From Clostridiales bacterium (GTDB taxonomy: Bacteria > Bacillota > Clostridia > Oscillospirales > Oscillospiraceae): a stretch of 20,099 nt of DNA. The position numbers were made by a program, and so were the translations under genes. The notes under the pieces were generated by a model. It had not been told where the DNA came from. It was given only the letters and a program-made list of their open reading frames with translations, and searched no databases. Below are positions 13,032-20,099 of the stretch, piece after piece (the stretch's first letter is position 1; the number at the start of each line of letters is the position of its first letter). Where the stretch lies: assembly GCA_018374635.1 (NCBI GenBank), contig JAHAEW010000057.1, forward strand, positions 1-20,099, written 5' to 3'.

Positions 13032-15584
13032 TTGGCGAGCAATAACGACTATCAGACCAAAGATATCACCTTTCCCGATCAGAAGATCGTGGAGATCAAT
13101 CTGGAGCATGAGATGCAGGACGCGTACATCGAGTACGCCATGTCGGTCATCGTGGGCCGGGCCCTGCCCGACGTGCGGGACGGGCTCAAGCCCGTCCACC
13201 GGCGCATTCTCTACTCCATGTATGAGAGTGGCCTGACCAGCGACAAGGCCTTCAAAAAGTCGGCCACCTGCGTGGGCGACGTGCTGGGTAAATACCACCC
13301 CCACGGCGACCAGAGCGTCTATGACGCGCTGGTCCGTCTGGCCCAGGATTTCTCCATGCGCTATCCGCTGGTGGACGGCCACGGAAACTTCGGCTCGGTG
13401 GACGGCGATCCCCCGGCCGCCTACCGTTACACCGAGGCCCGCATGGCCAAGATCGCAAATGAGATGCTGCGGGACATCGAGAAGGAGACCGTGGACTGGG
13501 ACCCCAACTTTGACGAGTCCCTGAAGGAGCCCCGGGTCATCCCCTCCCGCTTCCCCAACCTCCTGGTGAACGGCTCCTCCGGCATCGCCGTGGGCATGAC
13601 CACCAACATCCCGCCCCATAACCTGCGGGAGGTCATCGACGCCGCCATCTGCGTGCTGGATAACCCCGAGGCCGAGCTGGACGACCTCATGGAGCACATC
13701 AAGGGCCCTGATTTTCCCACCAGGGGGATCATCATGGGCCGCAGCGGCATCCGGGCGGCCTACGCCACCGGCAAGGGTCACATCCGGGTCCGCGCCCGCA
13801 CCGAGATGGAGGAGTTCGGCAACAACCGCACCCGCATCATCGTGACCGAGCTGCCCTATCAGGTGAACAAATCGCGCCTGGTGGAGAATATCGCCGACCA
13901 GGTCCACGACAAGCGCCTGGAGGGGATCTCCGGCCTACGGGACGAGTCGGACGGCAAAAAGGGCATGCGCATCGTCATCGAACTCAAGAAGGACGCCAAT
14001 CCCCAGGTGGTGCTCAACCGGCTCTTTGCCCAGACCCAGATGCAGACCACCTTTGCCATCGTCATGCTGGCTCTCGTCAACAACCAGAAGCAGCCCAAGA
14101 TCCTCACCCTGCGCCAGATCCTGGACGAGTACATTGCCTTCCAGGAGGAGGTCATCACCCGGCGCACCATCTTCGACCGCCGCAAGGCGGAGGAGCGGGC
14201 GCATCTCCTGAAAGGACTCCTCATTGCCCAGGACAACATCGACGAGGTCATCCGCATCATCCGGGAGAGCTATGACAACGCCAGAGAGCGCCTGATGGAG
14301 CGCTTCGGCCTGGACGAGGTCCAGGCCCAGGCCATCCTGGACATGCAGCTCAAGCGGCTCCAGGGCCTGGAGAAGGAGAAGCTGGAGGCCGAGTACGCCG
14401 AGCTCATGAAGAAGATCGCCTACTACAATGAACTGCTCTCCAACGGGCAGATGCTCCGGGGCGTCCTCAAGGAGGAGCTCACCGAGATCCGCAACAAGTA
14501 CGGCGACGAGCGCAAGACCGAGATCGGCTTCGTGGAGGACGACATCGACATCGAGGACCTGATCGAGGAGGAGGAGTGCGTCTTTACCCTCACCTCCGCC
14601 GGGTACATCAAGCGCCTGCCCGCCTCCACCTACCGGGCCCAGCGCCGGGGCGGCAAGGGCATTTCGGCCCAGACCCTCAAGGAGGAGGACATGGTGGAGA
14701 CCGTGTTCACCGCCTCCACCCACGATTTCATCCTCTTCTTCACCAACAAGGGACGGGTCCACCGGAAGAAGGGCTATCAGATCCCGGAGGCGGGCCGCAC
14801 CGCCAAGGGGACCAACATCGTCAACGTCCTGCCCGTGGAGAGCGACGAGAAGGTCACCGCCATGATCCACCTGCGGGAGTTCCCGGAGGACCGCTATCTG
14901 GTCATGGTGACCCGCAACGGCACCGTCAAGCGGCTTCAGCTCTCCTCCATCAACACCGCCCGCAGGGCGGGCATCCGCTGCATCACCCTGGACGAGGGGG
15001 ACGAGCTTATCGCCGTGCGGGAGACCGACGGGGAGCAGGCGGTGCTCATTGTCACCCATGAGGGCATGGCCATCTGCTTCAAGGAGACCGACGTGCGCTG
15101 CATGGGCCGGGACGCCTACGGCGTGCGCGGCATCAAGCTGCGGGACGGAGACTATGTGGTGGCGGCCGCCCGGGCCAAGCGGGACCACCAGGTGCTCATG
15201 ATCACCGAGAACGGCTTTGGCAAGCGCACCGGGATGGACGAGTATATCCGCGCCGACGGGCCTCAGAACCGCGGCGGTTACGGCCTGAAGGGCTATCAGG
15301 TCACCGATAAGACCGGACCCGTCGCGGCCATGAAGGTGGTCAACGAGAGTGACGACATCCTCATCATCTCGGACGACGGCACCATCATCCGCACCCATGC
15401 CGTGGGCATCAACGTCTATTCCCGCACCGCCCAGGGCGTGAAGGTCATGAATCTGAGCGAGGGCGTGAAGGTCATCTCCATCGCCCGTACCGAGCGGGAA
15501 GAGGAAGAGGAGGAAACGGGGCTTCCGCCCGCCGGTGAGGAGGGGGAGCGCGTCCCGGAAGCCCCCCAGGAGACGGAGGAATAA
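13032..15584 (+). CDS. gyrA: DNA gyrase subunit A
   Basis: An 850-residue GyrA, the breakage-reunion subunit. The winged-helix region has the quinolone-determining stretch HPHGDQSVYDALVRLAQ and the catalytic tyrosine in YRYTEARM (Tyr133). The C-terminal beta-pinwheel carries the GyrA box QRRGGKG, which distinguishes GyrA from ParC. The last 30 residues are strongly acidic. Residue 94 is Gln where E. coli has Ser83. I place the start at TTG 13032 because the ribosome-binding site GGAG (13019-13022) then sits nine bases upstream. TTG 13023 would add three residues but sits directly against that site. Confidence 0.95.
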   Translation: MASNNDYQTKDITFPDQKIVEINLEHEMQDAYIEYAMSVIVGRALPDVRDGLKPVHRRILYSMYESGLTSDKAFKKSATCVGDVLGKYHPHGDQSVYDALVRLAQDFSMRYPLVDGHGNFGSVDGDPPAAYRYTEARMAKIANEMLRDIEKETVDWDPNFDESLKEPRVIPSRFPNLLVNGSSGIAVGMTTNIPPHNLREVIDAAICVLDNPEAELDDLMEHIKGPDFPTRGIIMGRSGIRAAYATGKGHIRVRARTEMEEFGNNRTRIIVTELPYQVNKSRLVENIADQVHDKRLEGISGLRDESDGKKGMRIVIELKKDANPQVVLNRLFAQTQMQTTFAIVMLALVNNQKQPKILTLRQILDEYIAFQEEVITRRTIFDRRKAEERAHLLKGLLIAQDNIDEVIRIIRESYDNARERLMERFGLDEVQAQAILDMQLKRLQGLEKEKLEAEYAELMKKIAYYNELLSNGQMLRGVLKEELTEIRNKYGDERKTEIGFVEDDIDIEDLIEEEECVFTLTSAGYIKRLPASTYRAQRRGGKGISAQTLKEEDMVETVFTASTHDFILFFTNKGRVHRKKGYQIPEAGRTAKGTNIVNVLPVESDEKVTAMIHLREFPEDRYLVMVTRNGTVKRLQLSSINTARRAGIRCITLDEGDELIAVRETDGEQAVLIVTHEGMAICFKETDVRCMGRDAYGVRGIKLRDGDYVVAAARAKRDHQVLMITENGFGKRTGMDEYIRADGPQNRGGYGLKGYQVTDKTGPVAAMKVVNESDDILIISDDGTIIRTHAVGINVYSRTAQGVKVMNLSEGVKVISIARTEREEEEEETGLPPAGEEGERVPEAPQETEE

Positions 15585-15590
15585 TCGGAT

Positions 15591-15959
15591 ATGCGTGAGA
15601 AAAAGACCATGAGCCGGGGAGCGAAGCAGGCCCTGGTGGAAGGACTCATCATGGCGGTGCTGGCGGTGCTGGGCGCCGTCTACGGCGTGCCCAAGCTGGG
15701 GATGTTCGGCGTGGTGTGGGTGGTGGCCGCCGGGGCCATCGCCCTGGTGGACCTCTACCGGGCCCTCATCAAGAGCCGCCGGATGGGACGCAATGCGCCC
15801 GCCGCCCCGGCGGAGCCGCCGGCCCCGCCCGCTTCAGAGCCGTGCGAAGAAGGACCGGCAGAGGAGCGCCTGCGCAAGCTCCAGTCCCTCCGGGACGAGG
15901 GACTCATCACCCCGGAGGAGTATGAGCAGAAGCGGCATGAGATCCTCCGGGATCTGTAA
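15591..15959 (+). CDS. SHOCT-domain membrane protein
   Basis: A 122-residue protein with two adjacent membrane helices (about 14-32 and 36-58), a Pro/Ala-rich linker (68-90) and a C-terminal SHOCT domain (about 92-122: RLRKLQSLRDEGLITPEEYEQKR and on). SHOCT is a short helical oligomerisation or targeting module found at protein ends; it gives no enzyme function. The ATG at 15591 is 6 bases after gyrA and the stop is 11 bases before rnhA, so it belongs to the gyrB-gyrA-rnhA transcript. An internal ATG at 15609 is an alternative start. The role is unknown. Confidence 0.8.
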   Translation: MREKKTMSRGAKQALVEGLIMAVLAVLGAVYGVPKLGMFGVVWVVAAGAIALVDLYRALIKSRRMGRNAPAAPAEPPAPPASEPCEEGPAEERLRKLQSLRDEGLITPEEYEQKRHEILRDL

Positions 15960-15970
15960 GAGGAGTTTTC

Positions 15971-16408
15971 ATGAAGCAAGTGACCATCTATACGGACGGG
16001 GCCTGTTCCGGGAATCCCGGACCGGGCGGGTGGGGAGCCATTCTCCAGTATGGTCCCCACAGGAAAGAGCTCTCCGGCGGCGAGGCCCAGACCACCAACA
16101 ACCGCATGGAGCTCACCGGGGTCATCGCGGCCCTCCAGACGCTGAAAGAGCCCTGTGAGGTGGATCTCTATTCCGACTCCAAATATGTCCTGGACGCCCT
16201 GGGAAAGGGCTGGGCCAAGGGCTGGCGTGCCCGGGGCTGGGTGAAGTCCGACAAGAAGCCCGCCCTCAATTCCGACCTGTGGGCGGTGCTGCTGGACCTG
16301 TGCGACTATCATAAAGTCCATCTCCACTGGGTGAAGGGCCACGCGGAGAATCCCTTCAACAACCGCTGCGACGAGCTGGCGGTGGCCGAGAGCCGGAAGT
16401 TCCGGTAG
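15971..16408 (+). CDS. rnhA: Ribonuclease HI
   Basis: A 145-residue RNase HI with the full catalytic set: D9 (YTDGACSGNPGPGG), E47 (NNRMELTG), D69 (YSDSKYV) and D134 (NRCDELA), plus H124 in WVKGHAENP. The basic protrusion (GKGWAKGWRARGWVK) is present, as in the E. coli enzyme. It degrades RNA in RNA-DNA hybrids such as R-loops and primers. The ATG at 15971 has AGGAG six bases upstream. Co-transcription with gyrase makes sense, because negative supercoiling promotes R-loops. Copy B of the intergenic repeat begins 4 bases after the stop. Confidence 0.97.
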   Translation: MKQVTIYTDGACSGNPGPGGWGAILQYGPHRKELSGGEAQTTNNRMELTGVIAALQTLKEPCEVDLYSDSKYVLDALGKGWAKGWRARGWVKSDKKPALNSDLWAVLLDLCDYHKVHLHWVKGHAENPFNNRCDELAVAESRKFR

Positions 16409-16412
16409 GGAA

Positions 16413-16508
16413 GCGCGCCTGTTCGGCGGGAACCCCTCTTTCTTTTCGAAAAGAAAGAGGAGGGAAAGAAAACGCCGGAGGGGGAACGGGGATGATTCCC
16501 CCTCCGGA
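16413..16508 (+). repeat. Intergenic repeat, copy B (3' of rnhA)
   Basis: Begins GCGCGCCTGTTCGGCGGG, shared with copies A and C. A perfect 26-bp palindrome follows at 16435-16460, then AGGGAAAGAAAACG, then a 12-bp perfect stem (16475-16486 with 16496-16507, loop 9). The order head, Pu/Py hairpin, GGGAAAGAA spacer, G-run/C-run hairpin is the same as in copy C read on the - strand. It lies directly after the last gene of the gyrase operon and may form its 3' end. Confidence 0.7.
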
Positions 16509-16619
16509 CCACCCCCTCAGTGCGCCCCCAGCTTCGATTTTCGTCGGGAGAGAGCGCTCCGGCCCACGGCCAGGCTCACCAGGTGCCTCATAGGCGGAAA
16601 GCCATTGCCTTTGGCCCGC
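16509..16619. other. Intergenic stretch with no gene
   Basis: Between copies B and C I see no convincing gene, promoter or RNA. A - strand open frame of 83 codons crosses it and the repeat but has no ribosome-binding site or family resemblance. With the flanking repeats and the terminator this makes a 422-base non-coding region between rnhA and the acetyltransferase gene. Confidence 0.5.
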
Positions 16620-16765
16620 CGAACTTTTGCAATCGCTGAGACTTCCGAATCAGCCCATCGGGGCGTACTTGAGGGGGCGCCGGGGGACATTTCCCCCGGC
16701 CCGTTCTTTCCCGCCGCTTTCTTACGGAAAAGAAAGCGGCGCCCCCGCCGGGCAGGTGCGCGCTC
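16620..16765 (-). repeat. Intergenic repeat, copy C (3' of the acetyltransferase gene)
   Basis: 16628-16716 is about 93% identical by eye to 14-103. It contains a 9-bp stem at 16679-16687/16692-16700 and an 11-bp stem at 16713-16723/16730-16740 (loop 6). Read on the - strand it follows the order head, Pu/Py hairpin, GGGAAAGAAC, G-run/C-run hairpin, then the long tail shared with copy A. It lies just beyond the terminator of the upstream - strand gene. Confidence 0.75.
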
Positions 16766-16775
16766 CAAAGTGAAG

Positions 16776-16815
16776 AAAAAGAGAGAGGATCGTCCGAAAA
16801 GACGATCCTCTCTCT
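16776..16815 (-). terminator. Intrinsic terminator of the acetyltransferase gene
   Basis: 16780-16794 pairs perfectly with 16801-16815 (15-bp stem, 6-base loop). On the - strand it is followed by TTTTCTTC. It begins 15 bases after the stop codon. Confidence 0.9.
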
Positions 16816-16830
16816 GCTGTTATGGGTATC

Positions 16831-17388
16831 TCACAGCTCCACCGGCTTGATGGGGCGGCATGGGTTGCCCACGGCCACCACGCCCTCCGGGATGTCATGG
16901 ACCACCACGCTTCCCGCGCCGATGACGCTGTTGCTGCCGATGGTGACGCCGGGGAGCACGGTGACCCCTCCGCCGATCCACACATTATCCCCCACGGTGA
17001 TGGGCCGGGCCCACTCCAGACCGGTGTTTCGGGTGGCGGGGTCCATGGGATGTCCGGCGGTATAAAAGCCGCAGTTGGGAGCAATGAATACGTTATCTCC
17101 AAAGGTCACCGGGGCGCAGTCCAGAATGACCAGATTGTGGTTGGCATAGAAATGCTCCCCCAGGGTGATGTGATAGCCGTAGTCACACCAGAAGGAGGGT
17201 TCGATGGTAAAGTCTGCGCCGGTCCGTCCCAGAATGGCGCGCAGAAGCGCGTTTCTGGCCTGGCGCTGGAGCGGGGGGATCTGGTTTGCCTGGTGGCACA
17301 GCTCCTTGCAGCGGCTGCGCTCCGCTTCCAGCGTGGGGTCCGCAGCGTTATAGAGCAGGCCGGAGGCCATTTTTTCCGGTTCCGTCAT
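16831..17388 (-). CDS. maa: Maltose/galactoside O-acetyltransferase family protein
   Basis: A 185-residue left-handed beta-helix acetyltransferase of the LacA/Maa family, normal in length. An N-terminal helical cap (MTEPEKMASGLLYNAADPTL) is followed by hexapeptide repeats from about residue 60. The catalytic histidine is H113 in YTAGHPMD. The end VGNPCRPIK is typical. It transfers acetyl from acetyl-CoA to a sugar hydroxyl; the physiological acceptor is not predictable. The ATG at 17388 has GAGGAGG upstream; the longer in-frame start at 17508 would cross the ricT terminator and the ricT end. Only 25 bases separate it from the ricT terminator U-tract, so I see no room for a separate promoter outside the upstream gene. 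Symbol by family only. Confidence 0.88.
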   Translation of the reverse strand: MTEPEKMASGLLYNAADPTLEAERSRCKELCHQANQIPPLQRQARNALLRAILGRTGADFTIEPSFWCDYGYHITLGEHFYANHNLVILDCAPVTFGDNVFIAPNCGFYTAGHPMDPATRNTGLEWARPITVGDNVWIGGGVTVLPGVTIGSNSVIGAGSVVVHDIPEGVVAVGNPCRPIKPVEL

Positions 17389-17413
17389 TGGGAGCGCCTC
17401 CTCCGTTCTATCG

Positions 17414-17453
17414 AAAAAAACGCTGCGCTCCACCGGGAGGACAGAGCGCAGCG
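17414..17453 (-). terminator. Intrinsic terminator of the darA-holB-ricT operon
   Basis: CGCTGCGCTC (17421-17430) pairs with GAGCGCAGCG (17444-17453), loop 13, followed on the - strand by seven Ts (17414-17420). It begins 8 bases after the ricT stop. The acetyltransferase gene starts 25 bases beyond and may depend on read-through. Confidence 0.92.
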
Positions 17454-17461
17454 GGAAGGGA

Positions 17462-18745
17462 TCATTCGGCTTTGGGAGCGCCGCCCTCGCCCTTGGGGCG
17501 GTTTCCACGGGGACGGCGGTACCGGCGGCGGGGTTTCCTGGCGCTCTCCTGTCCCTCGCCCCCCTCCTGGGCGGGTGCGGACGCAGCGTGCTCCTTAACC
17601 GGTGCGGGCCGCTCGCTCTTTGGCTTTGGGGGCCGGGGCGGACACTCGGTCCGGGGCTTGTCCCCGCGGGACTCCCTGGGGGGAACCTCCTCCCCCTGGG
17701 GCTTGGCCGCCTGGGCGGGCTTTTTGCTCCGGGCGCGGCGTCGGCGGGAACGCTTCTCAGCCTCGGCGCCCTCTTCCGGAGCCGGGGCAGCGGGTTTGGA
17801 CTCCTTCGCCAGAGTCAGATTGGCCAGGGCGGCGGAGAGACGGTCCTCCTCGCTCTCGGGTGGAGCGGTCACCTTGCGCAGCTTGGCCAGCTCCTCGGGG
17901 GGCGGGGCCACATAGCCCTCGGGCCGCTTGCCCTTGCCGTTGCGGACCACGCAGACCTCACAGTTGTGATAGCAGCGGGGATTTTCCGGCTCGTCGTCCA
18001 GGCGGACTTTCACGGTCTCCCGCAGGAGGTTGACCTGGGATACCGTCCCCACGCCGTCGGGGGTCTCCACAAAGGATTCGTTCTTGGGCATGCGCTTGAC
18101 GGCGTCCTCATAGGCGTCCTGCTCGTACTTCAGACAGCACATGAGACGCCCGCAGGTGCCCGAGATCTTGGTGGGGTTGAGGGAGAGGCTCTGGGTCTTG
18201 GCCATCTTGATGGAGACGGGCTGAAAGTCGTCCAGGAAGCCGCAGCAGCAGAAGGGCCGCCCGCAGATCCCCAGTCCGCCCAGCATCTTGGCCTCGTCCC
18301 GCACACCGATCTGGCGCAGCTCGATGCGGGTGTGGAACACGCCGGCCAGATCCTTCACCAGGGCCCGGAAATCCACCCGGCACTCGCTGGTAAAGAAAAA
18401 GAGGATCTTATTGCCGTCAAAGTTGTACTCCACATCCACCAGCTTCATGTCAAGCCCGTGGTCGGCGATCTTCTCCTGGCAGATGCGGAAGGCCCGCTCC
18501 TCCTTTTCATGGTTGCGCCGTACGGTCTCTAGATCCTTGGGGGTGGCGATGCGGACCAGGGGACGCAGGGGCTGCACCACGGCGGAGTCCTCCACCATGG
18601 TGTTGGCCTGGACGCACTCGCCGTACTCCACGCCGCGGGAGGTCTCGATGATGACCCCCTGTCCGGCCTGGACCTGGACGCCTTTTGGATCGAAATAGTA
18701 TTGTTTGCCCCCGCTTTTGAAGCGGACGCCAATGATTTCCGTCAT
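17462..18745 (-). CDS. ricT: PSP1-domain protein RicT (YaaT)
   Basis: A 427-residue protein. The N-terminal 270 residues are a clear RicT/YaaT: a PSP1 core (about 60-145) and the conserved cysteines of the family at 161, 166-168, 198, 203 and 204 (GICGRPFCCCGF, GTCGRLMCCLKYE). In Bacillus RicT forms an iron-sulfur complex with RicA and RicF that directs RNase Y in mRNA maturation and affects sporulation and competence. Two differences are visible: an extra C258-x3-C262-x2-C265 motif, and a C-terminal extension (about 275-427) rich in Arg, Pro, Lys, Ala and Glu that looks disordered and ends in RRRYRRPRGNRPKG. The ATG at 18745 with GAGG upstream is 14 bases after holB; a longer start at 18811 would lie inside holB. 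Confidence 0.92.
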   Translation of the reverse strand: MTEIIGVRFKSGGKQYYFDPKGVQVQAGQGVIIETSRGVEYGECVQANTMVEDSAVVQPLRPLVRIATPKDLETVRRNHEKEERAFRICQEKIADHGLDMKLVDVEYNFDGNKILFFFTSECRVDFRALVKDLAGVFHTRIELRQIGVRDEAKMLGGLGICGRPFCCCGFLDDFQPVSIKMAKTQSLSLNPTKISGTCGRLMCCLKYEQDAYEDAVKRMPKNESFVETPDGVGTVSQVNLLRETVKVRLDDEPENPRCYHNCEVCVVRNGKGKRPEGYVAPPPEELAKLRKVTAPPESEEDRLSAALANLTLAKESKPAAPAPEEGAEAEKRSRRRRARSKKPAQAAKPQGEEVPPRESRGDKPRTECPPRPPKPKSERPAPVKEHAASAPAQEGGEGQESARKPRRRYRRPRGNRPKGEGGAPKAE

Positions 18746-18759
18746 AGTTGGAACCTCAT

Positions 18760-19767
18760 CTATCTGGTAATTTGCGCCGTTTGGATGGCGGCCAGGCGGG
18801 CGCAGAGCCACCCGGCCAGATGGCCCGCGCCGACATAGAAGCCGCAGGCGGTGCGCAGCTCTTCCAAGACCCGGATGGCCTCCAGCATGGCCCGGGGGGA
18901 GAGTGCGGCGGCCAGGGCCGCCGCGGCAGCGCGGCGCTGGGGATCGTTTTCCTGTCCTGCGCCTGCGCTCTGGACCAGCGCGTCCCGCAGGAGGAGCACG
19001 GTCTCACCCATAAGGGCGGCCAGATCGTCCCGCTCCCACTTTTCCAGGGAGATGCACAGCTCGGCCAGGGCCAGCTCGTCCCCGGCGGAGAGGCGCTGCG
19101 CCAGCAGCAGGGCGGTGTCCCGCAGGCGGGAGTCTCCGGCGGCCGTTCCCTCCAGCTCGGCCACGGCCCGCCCCAGCAGTCCCTCACACCGCCGGGCGGC
19201 GGCCGAGAGCTCCTCCCGGCTGCGCTGGGGATAGCGGGCATAGAGAAAAGCCTCCGCCTCCGGCAGCGGGACGGGGGAGAGGGTCAGCGTCTCGCACCGG
19301 GAGCGCACGGTGGGGAGCAGGGCGGCCGCGTTCTCGGTGAGCAGCAGAAACGCCGCGTAGGGCGGGCCCTCCTCCAGCAGCTTGAGCATGGCGTTCTGGG
19401 CGCTGGGATTCATGGTGTGGGCCCGCTCCAGAAGATAGACCTTGCGGCCGGCCTCATTGGGCCGGATATAGGCGTCAGCGCGCAGGGCGCGGATCTGGGC
19501 CACATTGATATCGCCCTCCGCCCCGGCGCGCACCACGTCGGGATGGATGCCGCCCATAGCCTTGCGGCAGCCGGAACAGCGCAGGCAGGGGGCCTGCTCC
19601 GCGGGACCGGAGCACACCAGCGCCGCCGAGAGCAGGGCGGCCAGAGTGCGCTTGCCCGACCCCGCCGGGCCGCTGAGAATGTAGGCGTGGGAGAGGCCCC
19701 GCCGGGCGGTCTGGAGATCCAGCTGCCGCTTGAGGGGGCCGTTGCCCGCCAGCGCGTGGAGCTCCAT
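18760..19767 (-). CDS. holB: DNA polymerase III delta' subunit
   Basis: A 335-residue clamp-loader subunit. The AAA+ domain has an intact P-loop GPAGSGKR (33-40), a zinc-site set of cysteines (52, 61, 64, 67), the helix NAMLKLLEEGP and the SRC motif in TVRSRCE (153-159). The rest is the helical collar domain. Together with delta and tau/gamma it loads the beta clamp encoded by dnaN. The ATG at 19767 comes 2 bases after the darA stop codon. In Bacillus yaaR lies between darA and holB; here it is absent. The operon is head-on to the right replication fork, unlike the gyrase cluster. Confidence 0.94.
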   Translation of the reverse strand: MELHALAGNGPLKRQLDLQTARRGLSHAYILSGPAGSGKRTLAALLSAALVCSGPAEQAPCLRCSGCRKAMGGIHPDVVRAGAEGDINVAQIRALRADAYIRPNEAGRKVYLLERAHTMNPSAQNAMLKLLEEGPPYAAFLLLTENAAALLPTVRSRCETLTLSPVPLPEAEAFLYARYPQRSREELSAAARRCEGLLGRAVAELEGTAAGDSRLRDTALLLAQRLSAGDELALAELCISLEKWERDDLAALMGETVLLLRDALVQSAGAGQENDPQRRAAAAALAAALSPRAMLEAIRVLEELRTACGFYVGAGHLAGWLCARLAAIQTAQITR

Positions 19768-19769
19768 CC

Positions 19770-20093
19770 TTACACGCGCTCGAACCGCTCGATGTCCACC
19801 ACAAAGATGGTGGCGCCGCCCACCACGACCTCCACCGGCATGCTGGGGTAGTAGCCGTAGCTCATCTCGGAGGTGGTGGGGATCATCTGCTTGCGGCTAT
19901 GGGACTGCTCCTTGATGATGTCAATGACGGACTGGACCTTTTCCTCATCCACGCCAACCAGAATGGTCACGTTGCCCGCCATCAGGAAGCCGCCGGTGGT
20001 GGCCAGCTTGGTGGAAGAGAATCCGTGCTTGGTCAGAGACTGGGTGACCGCATTGGCGTCGTCATGGTTGATGATTGCAAGGATCAGTTTCAT
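19770..20093 (-). CDS. darA: Cyclic-di-AMP receptor DarA (PII-like)
   Basis: A 107-residue PII-like protein, near the family length of 109. It starts MKLILAIINHDDANAV and has the glycine-rich ATTGGFLMAGN segment and TILVGVDEEKV, then the long loop and the closing VVVGGATIFVVDIERFERV. DarA/PstA trimers bind cyclic di-AMP, a regulator of potassium and osmotic balance; the downstream target of DarA is unknown. The ATG at 20091-20093 is near the window edge, so its ribosome-binding site and promoter are not visible. It heads the darA-holB-ricT operon; tmk is its usual upstream neighbour elsewhere. Confidence 0.95.
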   Translation of the reverse strand: MKLILAIINHDDANAVTQSLTKHGFSSTKLATTGGFLMAGNVTILVGVDEEKVQSVIDIIKEQSHSRKQMIPTTSEMSYGYYPSMPVEVVVGGATIFVVDIERFERV

Positions 20094-20099
20094 AAGTAA

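Noticed and set aside
10992..13907. Very long - strand open frame opposite gyrB and the start of gyrA
   Set aside because: Antisense shadow of two clear gyrase genes; rich in V, H, D, G and L, with no family resemblance.
16420..16432. GTTC-GGCGG-GAAC dyad in repeat copy B, considered as a LexA site
   Set aside because: Half-sites are in reversed polarity and spaced by five, unlike GAAC-N4-GTTC, and it belongs to the repeat head.
16517..16768. 83-codon - strand open frame over the intergenic region
   Set aside because: It overlaps repeat copy C, has no ribosome-binding site and no domain, and the homologous copy A does not keep a comparable gene.
18746..18811. 22-residue N-terminal extension of RicT
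   Set aside because: It lies within holB, while family homology and a ribosome-binding site support the ATG at 18745.
1..20099. CRISPR arrays, tRNA, rRNA, transposase or prophage genes
   Set aside because: No regularly spaced repeats, cloverleaf-like or rRNA sequence, or recognisable mobile-element protein was seen.

Overview
The window is a chromosomal replication-origin region from a high-GC, Gram-positive, probably anaerobic endospore-forming bacterium. The core order rpmH-rnpA-yidD-yidC-jag / dnaA-dnaN-S4-recF-remB-gyrB-gyrA matches Firmicutes. spoIIID, a hcp-type ferredoxin, a YidC without a lipobox signal and strong GC bias at third positions point to Clostridia, most likely an Oscillospirales (Flavonifractor/Lawsonibacter-like) gut anaerobe. 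The taxonomy is inferred from gene content, not from a database search.

Layout. 1-820: an intergenic repeat and a Crp/Fnr-type regulator (-). 931-2000: a ferredoxin-like protein and spoIIID (both +). 2064-2580: a short tail-anchored membrane protein (-) behind a strong promoter carrying two LexA (SOS) boxes. 2659-5914: the rpmH-rnpA-yidD-yidC-jag operon (-) with its promoter and hairpins. 5945-7750: bipartite oriC, with DnaA boxes upstream of dnaA and a second cluster plus a DnaA-trio unwinding element between dnaA and dnaN. 7804-16408: dnaN, S4 protein, recF, a small membrane protein, remB, gyrB, gyrA, a SHOCT-domain membrane protein and rnhA, all +. 16409-16830: non-coding, with two copies of an intergenic repeat and a terminator. 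16831-20093: on the - strand, a sugar O-acetyltransferase behind the darA-holB-ricT operon, which ends in a clear intrinsic terminator.

How the genes fit together. DnaA opens oriC, the beta clamp (dnaN) and delta' (holB) serve the polymerase, RecF repairs gaps, GyrA/GyrB manage supercoiling and RNase HI removes RNA-DNA hybrids. The rpmH operon supplies ribosome, tRNA-processing and membrane-insertion functions and is divergent from dnaA. RemB, SpoIIID and RicT are developmental or RNA-decay regulators in Bacillus, and DarA is a cyclic-di-AMP receptor.

The most interesting items are the SOS-controlled 113-residue tail-anchored protein (a candidate lineage-specific division inhibitor), a repeat family lying 3' of genes in a fixed orientation, a Crp-type dyad placed at about -41.5 of the ferredoxin promoter, glutamine at the GyrA Ser83 position, and the DnaA-trio element.
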